The translations under genes were made by a program, and so were the position numbers. 5,657 nt of DNA, from positions 1 to 5,657 of the forward strand of contig SLIS01000428.1 of the NCBI GenBank assembly GCA_007135505.1, in the 5' to 3' direction. Every line of letters begins with the position of its first letter. Position 1 is the stretch's first letter. The notes beneath the pieces are model-generated. The model was not told the origin of the DNA and searched no databases. It saw only the letters and a list, made by a program, of their open reading frames with translations. This DNA is from Halovivax sp. Its GTDB lineage: Archaea; Halobacteriota; Halobacteria; Halobacteriales; Natrialbaceae. Shown here one piece after another: positions 1-5,058 of the stretch.

Positions 1-16
1 CGGTGAGGTCGGTCAT
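1..16 (-). CDS. possible 5' end of a leftward gene (partial)
   Basis: An ATG on the minus strand at 16-14 opens a frame reading M-T-D-L-T before the window ends. About 31 bases upstream on that strand lies CGCTTTG (47-41). This resembles the CGCTTTTTAC element found 33 bases before the two rightward start codons in this window, so a leaderless start is possible. Only five codons are visible, so product and even reality are uncertain. The upstream minus-strand frame (366-13) ends in a TGA overlapping this ATG as ATGA, but that frame is basic and proline-rich, unlike a haloarchaeal protein, and I do not treat it as a coupled gene. Confidence 0.22.
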
Positions 17-177
17 GGGCGGATTCTCGGCCGGAATCGGCAAAGCGGTTCCGATCTGTGGGAGTTTTCCCGTGTGGAAATCAGCCAGTTTCGGCTCGCT
101 GTCGGCCCCTTGCCCGCATTTCGAACGGTGCCGAGCGAGCCCGCGAAATCGTGCGGCAACAGCATTTGATATCTCAG

Positions 178-183
178 TATATA
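178..183 (+). promoter_or_regulatory. TATA-like box ahead of the candidate structured RNA
   Basis: TATATA stands in an AT-rich patch (168-195) inside GC-rich sequence. With the usual archaeal spacing of about 27 bases from box centre to start, transcription to the right would begin near 207. That is just before the first inverted-repeat arm at 212. The same patch could serve the minus strand (TTTATG, 185-190, reads CATAAA there), so direction is uncertain. Confidence 0.3.
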
Positions 184-206
184 GTTTATGAATGATGGCT
201 GCTGGG

Positions 207-466
207 CGAGAGTGCCGTAATTGGCCGTTTGAACGGGCTGTAGCTGACGTCGTGGCGAGTGGTTGCACGCCGTCGGTCGAGTAGCCAGCTCGAACGGCAC
301 GGGCCCAGGTCGGTTCAGCCTGGCGTCCGGTGGTGGTGTCTTCGGGCCGAGGCCTCGCGCTTCCAACGGGACGCATCCTCGAACCGAACGCGGTAGACGC
401 AGCTACCGAATGAGTCTCACTGTCGATCTGGCGACCGAACGGGGTTGGGCCGACGTCTAACCCCGG
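207..466 (+). ncRNA. candidate structured non-coding RNA, family not recognised
   Basis: Starting where the TATA-like box at 178-183 would place the transcript, complementary arms are nested. GTGCCGT (212-218) pairs with ACGGCAC (294-300). Inside this closing helix lie a small hairpin, CCGT/ACGG with loop TTGA (225-236), and a longer one. In the longer hairpin AGCTG (242-246) pairs with CAGCT (286-290), and ACG-T-CGTG (247-254) with CACG-C-CGT (266-273). Further hairpins follow: CCAGG/CCTGG (305-309/319-323), CGGTAG/CTACCG (391-396/403-408) and CGGGGTT/AACCCCG (440-446/459-465). No T-tract follows the last one, so the 3' end is a guess. Helices of 5-7 bp arise by chance in GC-rich DNA. The support is the nesting plus the promoter placement, not any recognised family. 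Confidence 0.25.
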
Positions 467-785
467 GTGATCGTCCGGCTGACCCTGGGGGTTGGATGGA
501 TAGCAGCGGATGATTCAGACGTCGATATCACACAGTCCGTCCGATCGCCCAACACGATCGTTCGGTACAGACACTGGTCGAAACGTCGATCTCCAGCGAT
601 CGGATCGCATCGTACCGATCGTGTGCTACCCACTGGACTCAACAAACTATCGAACGATCTGTCCGATAAAGTGTTCAACACACGGCATCCGTCGTTCTGG
701 GTAACGACTCGTCAGTCGGGGGCGCTGCGAACTGGCGGTGCCGTGGTGATCCACCTCACAGTACCGCGCTCTGGCTGTCGCTCGC

Positions 786-791
786 TTTTTA
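786..791 (+). promoter_or_regulatory. TATA box of the Rio2 gene (leaderless arrangement)
   Basis: TTTTTA lies inside CGCTTTTTAC (783-792). Its centre is about 27 bases before the ATG at 816, so the transcript would start at or next to the A of the start codon, without a 5' leader. This agrees with the absence of a Shine-Dalgarno-like sequence directly before the ATG. The same ten bases at the same distance precede the membrane-protein gene at 5059. Confidence 0.65.
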
Positions 792-815
792 CCACCGGGC
801 CGACTAGACCTCGCT

Positions 816-1715
816 ATGGTTCGCAACGTCGCCCCGCTTCTCTCTGAACTCGAACCGGAGGACTTCTATCTCCTCTCGGGCGTCGAGCAGGGAATGCGCT
901 TTTCGGAGTGGGTCAAGCGGGAGAAGCTACCGGAGTTCAGCAGTCTCACTCCGGAGGAGGTCGACTATCGACTCGAACGCTGTCTGAAGCGGGGGCTAGT
1001 CGAGAAAAAGACGATCCAGTACGAGGGGTACACGCTCCAGTTCGAGGGCTACGACGCACTGGCCCTACGTGCGCTCGTCGAGCAGGACACGATCGGCGAG
1101 TTCGGCTCTCCCCTCGGCGTCGGCAAGGAGAGCGACGTCTACGAGGTTCGGTCCTACAAGCCCCTCGCGCTGAAGTACCACCGCGAGGGCTACACCAACT
1201 TTCGCGAGGTGAACAAGGAACGCGACTACACGTCCGATCGCGAGCACGTCTCCTGGCTCTACACCGCCCGGAAGGCGGCCGAACGCGAGTACGGGATCCT
1301 CGAAACGCTCTATCCGGACGTTTCGGTTCCGCGCCCGATCGCACAGAATCGCCACGCCATCGTGATGGACAAGATGGACGGCGTCGAGCTCTCGCGAGCG
1401 AAACTCGAAGACGACCAGGTTGTGGGCGTACTCGATCTCCTCCTCACGGAGCTCGCGCGCGCGTACGAGTACGGCTACGTTCACGCCGACATGAGCGAGT
1501 ACAACGTATTCGTCGACGAGAGCGGGGTGACGATTTTCGACTGGCCCCAGGCCGTCCCGACCGACCACCCGAACGCGGACGAGTTCCTCGAGCGCGACGT
1601 GACCAACCTGCTCGGCTACTTCGACCGGAAGTACCCGCGATCGGTACCCGATCGGTCGGTCTCCACCCTGGCCGACGAGATCAGGACTGACTCCTTCGCG
1701 TCCGTCGACGGATAG
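816..1715 (+). CDS. rio2: RIO-type protein kinase/ATPase Rio2 (ribosome biogenesis)
   Basis: A 299-residue protein of usual archaeal Rio2 length. Residues 1-90 form the N-terminal winged-helix domain that separates Rio2 from Rio1. The RIO kinase domain follows, with the flexible nucleotide loop GVGKES (101-106), the ATP-binding Lys120 in LALKYHREG, and the hinge MDKMDG (184-189). The catalytic loop is YVHADMSEYN, with Asp225 and Asn230, and the metal-binding Asp242 lies in IFDWPQAV (240-247). The tail DHPNADEFLERDVTNLL (250-266) is also typical. In archaea and eukaryotes Rio2 acts in the cytoplasm on the maturing small ribosomal subunit, where its ATPase activity is thought to drive release. 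No key residue is missing. The ATG at 816 is chosen because the TATA box sits about 27 bases upstream and the winged helix is then complete. It appears to be a single-gene transcript. The family call is very secure. Confidence 0.96.
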   Translation: MVRNVAPLLSELEPEDFYLLSGVEQGMRFSEWVKREKLPEFSSLTPEEVDYRLERCLKRGLVEKKTIQYEGYTLQFEGYDALALRALVEQDTIGEFGSPLGVGKESDVYEVRSYKPLALKYHREGYTNFREVNKERDYTSDREHVSWLYTARKAAEREYGILETLYPDVSVPRPIAQNRHAIVMDKMDGVELSRAKLEDDQVVGVLDLLLTELARAYEYGYVHADMSEYNVFVDESGVTIFDWPQAVPTDHPNADEFLERDVTNLLGYFDRKYPRSVPDRSVSTLADEIRTDSFASVDG

Positions 1716-1769
1716 CGGTTTTGTGACGACGGTATCGGGCTCCATCTCGACGGTACAGTCACTACGTCT

Positions 1770-1775
1770 TTTATA
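1770..1775 (+). promoter_or_regulatory. orphan TATA box in the Rio2-protease gap
   Basis: TTTATA inside CTTTTATAAG (1768-1777) is the best-looking TATA box in the window, yet no convincing gene follows. A rightward start would fall near 1799. A hairpin with arms 1808-1813 and 1819-1824 (one G-U pair, loop CTATA) comes directly after, and a T6 tract at 1905-1910 could end a transcript of roughly 110 bases. Because the box is nearly palindromic, it could also fire leftward, antisense to the end of Rio2. Confidence 0.35.
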
Positions 1776-1904
1776 AGGGGGCGGCGTAATAGCGGCTAAT
1801 ATATTGTATTTTGCTATACGAAATCCTTCTGCGCTGGCCGATCCGAATATGAGGCTAAACTGGCGATATCGAACGCATAGGTGGGTCGAAGCACACTTTC
1901 ACGA

Positions 1905-1910
1905 TTTTTT
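1905..1910 (+). terminator. T6 tract, possible rightward terminator
   Basis: Six T residues (ACGATTTTTTAGC). Archaeal transcription often stops at short oligo-T tracts. This could end a short RNA from the box at 1770-1775, or act as a back-up terminator 190 bases after the Rio2 stop, which itself is followed only by T4 at 1719-1722. It could equally be a TATA-like sequence. Confidence 0.25.
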
Positions 1911-2001
1911 AGCTGGAAGATTGAGATGGCCAGATCGAAGCCGAATGTGCCAGGGAACGGCTAATTTCAACCGTCTCAGACGACGATACGGTGAATGTGG
2001 T

Positions 2002-2006
2002 AAAAA
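2002..2006 (-). terminator. minus-strand T5 tract, possible protease-gene terminator
   Basis: On the minus strand this reads ATTTTTACC, about 130 bases after the protease stop codon. It is the first T-run after the gene, and no clearer hairpin terminator lies closer. The same sequence also resembles the TTTTTACC promoter element of Rio2, so terminator and promoter readings compete. Confidence 0.3.
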
Positions 2007-2133
2007 TTCGTCGGCGGACGGCGTTAAGGGGGACCGGGCGGCTCGGTGTATTCGCCGGACATCGAGTCTCCGGTCCGCCGGGATTACGTCTCCGCTGTCA
2101 CCACGGTCAGGTCGCGGGTTCTGCCGACGCCGA

Positions 2134-4854
2134 TCAGGTTTCCTCGGCGACGACGGTCACCGTCCGGTCCGTGCCCGAGATCTTCGTCCACTCGCGATCG
2201 GTGAGCGTCCCGTCGCTGTCGGTCTCGGTCGTCACGGCGACCGGTCCGAACGTGTACCGATCCGAGTCCTCGACGTCGTCCGGCGCCTGCGCGAAGTGGA
2301 CGCGATCCTCGTAGACGGATCGAGGGTCGTCGAGCCCGAAGTAGACGTGCGTTCCACCGCCGAACGCCGGCGTTGTGGCCTCGACGTCGCCGTGTTCCCT
2401 GTCGACGTCCCAGCCCTGCGGGACGGTGTCACGGAGGAGTACCTCCGTTCCCTCGGGATGGCGGACCGTCGCGTCTAGTTCGGTGCGGTTGGTCTGGCCG
2501 CCCGTGAAGACGGAGGCGTCCATCTCGGCGTGAGCCTCGACGACGAGTCCGTCCTCGTCGAATCCGGTTTCGAGGTCGAGGTGGGCCCGACAGTCGAAGC
2601 CGTTGACGAGGCCGGGTACGTTCACAAGTTTCGCGACGACGTAGAGGACGCGCTCCCCGCCGTTGGCTTCGAGGTCGTCGACCGAGACGCTAGTCGAGAC
2701 GGTGGCGTCGCCCTCGAGTCCGGCGTCGCCGTCGACGATCGTGGGATCGCCGGTCAGGGAGTCGGGGTTTTGCGCGTCGTACAGGAAGAGATCGACGTGC
2801 GGGTCGCCCTTCGTCGCACCGGCGTTTCCGCCGCTGTAGTGACTGAACTCGACGCTGGCTTCGACCTCGCCCGGGGCGTCGACGCGGACGTGCCCGGCGA
2901 CGGCGCGCTCGTCGTCCGGGACGGCCAGCCCGACCGCACCCGACACCGCGTCGTCGGTGAGATCGCGAATAACCGCGTCGATAGCCGGTCCGACGTTGGC
3001 CCGGCCGTAGCCCTCGTAGGGATCACGACCGCCGTGGGTGTACACGGGCGCTTTCGCGGCGTGGTACGGGGCGGCGGTCAGGGCCGTCTCGCTGGCCGTC
3101 GCGAGGACGGTCGACTTCAGCCGGAGGACGTCCTCGTAGCCCGCTTCGGCCGGTTCGGGGAGCGCGATCGAGGCCGGGGCGTCCGCCTCCATCGCGTCGG
3201 CGACCAGCCCAGCGATGCCGGCGACCGATGGTGCGGCCATCGACGTACCGCCCTTGCCGGTGTAATCCCGGACGCCGTCGCTGCCCATCCCCTCGCGCTT
3301 TCCGCCGCTGTTGAGCGCCTCGAGGTCGGCGTCGTCGAGGTCGAGGGCATCGAGCACGTCGTCGGCGAGGTCGATCTCGTAGTCGGCGTCGCCGGTGATC
3401 GCGTCGTCGAACTCGGTCTTCGGAGCGAGCGCGTCGTCCTCGAGTTCGTCGAGTGATTCGACCGGCTCGAGTTCGGCGTCGGCGGCCTCGTCTTCCGGTT
3501 CCTCCGTCGTCACTTCGTCCTCGGGTTCTCCGGTATCCGCGGCGAGGTCGAGGACGGTCAGCTCGCCGCCGGGGGCGGTGACGTCCGGTTTCATGTAGGG
3601 TTCGCTCGACTCGTCGATGCCGGCGATTCCGCCGCTCGAGTACGAAGCGATGCCGTCGAGGGGGTCGGTCGAGACGACCGAGATGGCCTCGTTGACGACG
3701 GCCGGGGCGCCGTTGCCGCTGGCCGGCGTCGCGTCGTTTCCGGCCGCCGCGACCGAGAGGATGCCCGCTTCGGCCATGGCGCGAATGTACTCAGGAATGT
3801 CGTCGAGCGTTTCGGCGGCCGCGCCGAGGGGCAGTCCGCCGAGGTAGCCCCAGGACATGTTCACGGCCCGCAGGTTGAACGTCTCGGCGAACGCCTCGGC
3901 GTGGGAACCGACGTCACGCGTTCCGGTACCGAGGTCCGTCACACTGAGGACGCTCGCGTTCGGCGCGATGCCTGCGTGTAGCGAGCGGTCACCGTCGTCG
4001 GTTCGGTCGCCGACCGTGTCGCTCGGGTGCTCGAATGCGCCGACGGCGACGCGCTCGACGCGGCCCGACGAGAGCAGTTCACCTTCCATCGCCCGGACGC
4101 GGACCGTGTACGTCGCCTCGCCGTCGCCGTGAACGGTCGGCGTCTCGGCGATATTGTTCTCGAACGTGATCTCGGACGTTCCCGAGGCGCCGTTCGAGGC
4201 GGCGAGTTCCGCCCCGTCGGGCCCCTCGATGACCAGTTCGATGGCCTCGCCGTACGCGCTGGCGAAGACGCCCGACCCGGCGACTGCGTCGACCTGGTAC
4301 GTGAGCGCGTCGCCGAGCAGGAGGGTTGCGTGCGGGTCATCCTCCCGATACCGATCGGTGTCGATGGCGCTCGCGCGACCGGAGCCGGCCATGATCGAGG
4401 CGACGTGGGTTCCGTGGCCGTTCTCGTCGCGTGGTTTCTCGTAACCGCCGTAGCGGGTGTTGTCGTTGTGCCAGCCGACGAGCTTCGTCGTGTTCGGCTT
4501 CACCGAACCGGTGTTGTTGAACGGGTTCCCGTCGACCTCGAACTCGTCTTCGGTCGTGACGGTCACGCCGCTCCACGGTCCGAGGTCCGGATGGCGCGAG
4601 TCGGTCCCGGTGTCCGTGAGTCCGAGCGTCCGGTCCGGTCTGCCCCGGTAGCCTCGCTCCCAGGCGTGACGCGCCTCTCGGACGCGCACGTTGCAAAACG
4701 CCGGATCCACGACGTCGTCCGCCGTTGCCTGTACGCCCGTGACACCGAACCCGCTCGCGAGCAATCCGGCACCCGCTAGCGCGCCGGTTCGCAGGAGGGT
4801 TCGACGGCTGATCGATCCATCGTCAGTCGGGTCATGATCGTGTTGTGAACTCAT
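2134..4854 (-). CDS. Tat-secreted subtilisin-family (S8) serine protease with two catalytic-domain insertions
   Basis: A 906-residue extracellular endopeptidase. The start at 4854 is chosen because it directly precedes a Tat signal: SRRTLL (16-21), a hydrophobic stretch to about 40, and an A-T-A site (43-45). An in-frame start at 5007 would add 51 basic residues before it. There is no lipobox. The catalytic triad is Asp81 (TDTGTD), His147 (GHGTH) and Ser538 (GTSMAAPSVAG), with oxyanion Asn373 (AAAGND). A beta-rich insertion spans about 158-290 and an acidic one about 431-515. The catalytic domain ends near 632. A jelly-roll, PPC-like module (640-770) follows, then a beta-sandwich resembling DUF11 repeats (770-906, with LRDTVPQGW at 807-815). 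No C-terminal anchor is seen, so release outside the cell is likely. The usual inhibitory propeptide is absent, since only about 35 residues separate the signal from Asp81. Class is certain; substrate is unknown. Confidence 0.93.
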   Translation of the reverse strand: MSSQHDHDPTDDGSISRRTLLRTGALAGAGLLASGFGVTGVQATADDVVDPAFCNVRVREARHAWERGYRGRPDRTLGLTDTGTDSRHPDLGPWSGVTVTTEDEFEVDGNPFNNTGSVKPNTTKLVGWHNDNTRYGGYEKPRDENGHGTHVASIMAGSGRASAIDTDRYREDDPHATLLLGDALTYQVDAVAGSGVFASAYGEAIELVIEGPDGAELAASNGASGTSEITFENNIAETPTVHGDGEATYTVRVRAMEGELLSSGRVERVAVGAFEHPSDTVGDRTDDGDRSLHAGIAPNASVLSVTDLGTGTRDVGSHAEAFAETFNLRAVNMSWGYLGGLPLGAAAETLDDIPEYIRAMAEAGILSVAAAGNDATPASGNGAPAVVNEAISVVSTDPLDGIASYSSGGIAGIDESSEPYMKPDVTAPGGELTVLDLAADTGEPEDEVTTEEPEDEAADAELEPVESLDELEDDALAPKTEFDDAITGDADYEIDLADDVLDALDLDDADLEALNSGGKREGMGSDGVRDYTGKGGTSMAAPSVAGIAGLVADAMEADAPASIALPEPAEAGYEDVLRLKSTVLATASETALTAAPYHAAKAPVYTHGGRDPYEGYGRANVGPAIDAVIRDLTDDAVSGAVGLAVPDDERAVAGHVRVDAPGEVEASVEFSHYSGGNAGATKGDPHVDLFLYDAQNPDSLTGDPTIVDGDAGLEGDATVSTSVSVDDLEANGGERVLYVVAKLVNVPGLVNGFDCRAHLDLETGFDEDGLVVEAHAEMDASVFTGGQTNRTELDATVRHPEGTEVLLRDTVPQGWDVDREHGDVEATTPAFGGGTHVYFGLDDPRSVYEDRVHFAQAPDDVEDSDRYTFGPVAVTTETDSDGTLTDREWTKISGTDRTVTVVAEET
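3310..3564 (-). other. segment encoding the acidic insertion before the catalytic serine
   Basis: Codes for residues 431-515 of the protease. I count 36 Asp/Glu in 85 residues and only one basic residue (Lys479). The first part is Glu-Pro-rich and probably disordered (EPEDEVTTEEPEDE). The last part (about 495-514) has Asp and Leu spaced as in an amphipathic helix. It separates the conserved KPDVTAPG (422-429) from GTSMAAP (536-542), which in subtilisin BPN' are joined by a short loop: about 19 residues from that Gly to the catalytic Ser, against 109 here. Confidence 0.8.
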
Positions 4855-4881
4855 CGCACGTGCTGACCGTCGAGCGACCGC

Positions 4882-4887
4882 TAAGAA
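4882..4887 (-). promoter_or_regulatory. probable TATA box of the protease gene
   Basis: The minus strand reads CCCTTCTTAGC, with TTCTTA centred about 30 bases before the ATG at 4854, giving a leader of only a few bases. It matches the Rio2 and membrane-protein boxes (TTTTTA) at five of six positions. It is a weaker box than those, which fits a gene needing an activator at the repeats just upstream. Confidence 0.45.
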
Positions 4888-4905
4888 GGGATTGTGACAA
4901 ATGCG

Positions 4906-4953
4906 TCCAATTGACGCGGTCCTCCAACTGACGTGGACCGTCAACTGACGTGC
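4906..4953. repeat. three motif copies at exact 17-bp period, putative regulator binding array
   Basis: The copies are TCCAATTGACGCGG (4906-4919), TCCAACTGACGTGG (4923-4936) and GTCAACTGACGTGC (4940-4953). The shared core is CAAYTGACGYG and the starts are exactly 17 bases apart. CGGTCC (4917-4922) and GGACCG (4935-4940) form an inverted pair around the middle copy, and GTCAACTGAC (4940-4949) is itself dyad-symmetric at its ends. The array lies 52-99 bases upstream of the protease ATG, just behind its TATA box, where archaeal activators often bind, and 106-153 bases from the divergent gene. The regulator is unknown. Confidence 0.55.
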
Positions 4954-5028
4954 GCGGACGGTCTCTCGACTCGTCCCCATCAAATTTCCAGCAGTCGGAC
5001 CTGTCACGGTCCGTGAGATGGTGGACGC

Positions 5029-5034
5029 TTTTTA
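5029..5034 (+). promoter_or_regulatory. TATA box of the membrane-protein gene (leaderless arrangement)
   Basis: TTTTTA within CGCTTTTTAC (5026-5035) is centred about 27 bases before the ATG at 5059, so transcription would begin at or beside the start codon. The ten bases and the 33-base distance to the ATG are identical to those of the Rio2 promoter. Confidence 0.65.
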
Positions 5035-5058
5035 CGCGTCGCTGACCTAGCCGATACT

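Larger units (their letters stand above)
17..815. other. long intergenic region without a convincing protein gene
   Basis: About 800 bases with no frame that looks coding. The open frames here are short, rich in Arg, Pro and Ser and poor in Asp and Glu, unlike the three clear proteins in the window. Contents I can point to are a TATA-like box at 178-183, a stretch of nested inverted repeats at 207-466, a cluster of four CGATCG palindromes at 542-621, and the Rio2 promoter at 786-791. I saw no tRNA. I also did not find the conserved core motifs I would expect for the archaeal SRP 7S RNA or RNase P RNA. Confidence 0.6.
1716..2133. other. partly AT-rich intergenic gap without a recognised gene
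   Basis: This stretch separates the 3' end of Rio2 from the 3' end of the protease gene, which point toward each other. About 1769-1920 is visibly richer in A and T than its surroundings. It holds a TATA box (1770-1775), a hairpin (1808-1824), a T6 tract (1905-1910), an 11-bp dyad CGTCT-C-AGACG (1972-1982) and a T5 run on the minus strand (2006-2002). An 8-bp direct repeat CGACGGTA occurs at 1727-1734 and 1748-1755. An open frame from a TTG at 1804 exists, but most of its length is antisense to the protease and its composition is arginine-rich. I do not accept it as a gene. Confidence 0.6.

Noticed and set aside
13..366. 117-codon minus-strand frame
   Set aside because: Rich in Arg and Pro, poor in Asp and Glu, no recognisable domain, and it crosses the AT-rich patch at 168-195. 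It looks like a chance frame in GC-rich DNA.
290..400. Possible minus-strand tRNA (GGTTCGAGG resembles a T-loop)
   Set aside because: The flanking bases do not form a T-stem and no acceptor or anticodon stem can be drawn.
263..460. Rightward small frame with an inner ATG at 410 (16 codons)
   Set aside because: TTG start or very short product, no promoter at the right distance, and it overlaps the inverted-repeat region. No sign of selection as protein.
457..847. Overlapping frames on both strands before Rio2
   Set aside because: Ser/Arg/Thr-rich composition with no motif; the rightward one runs into Rio2 in another frame.
1065..1745. 226-codon frame antisense to Rio2
   Set aside because: Third-position GC bias gives long open antisense frames. 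The Rio2 motifs on the plus strand are decisive and the antisense product has no recognisable domain.
1804..2478. 224-codon rightward frame after the orphan TATA box
   Set aside because: TTG start, Arg-rich, no domain, and the second half is antisense to the protease. The promoter spacing is suggestive but more simply fits a short RNA.
2530..3456. 308-codon plus-strand frame opposite the protease
   Set aside because: It is the mirror of the protease codons; its Val/Asp/Arg-rich repetitive product is what antisense of acidic haloarchaeal coding sequence gives.
4027..4779. 250-codon plus-strand frame opposite the protease N-terminal half
   Set aside because: Antisense to the region holding Asp81, His147 and the Tat signal; no independent motif.
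4855..5007. Longer protease start at 5007 adding 51 residues
   Set aside because: The extra residues are basic and unlike a signal, would bury the Tat motif far from the N-terminus, and overlap the 17-bp motif array and the TATA box.
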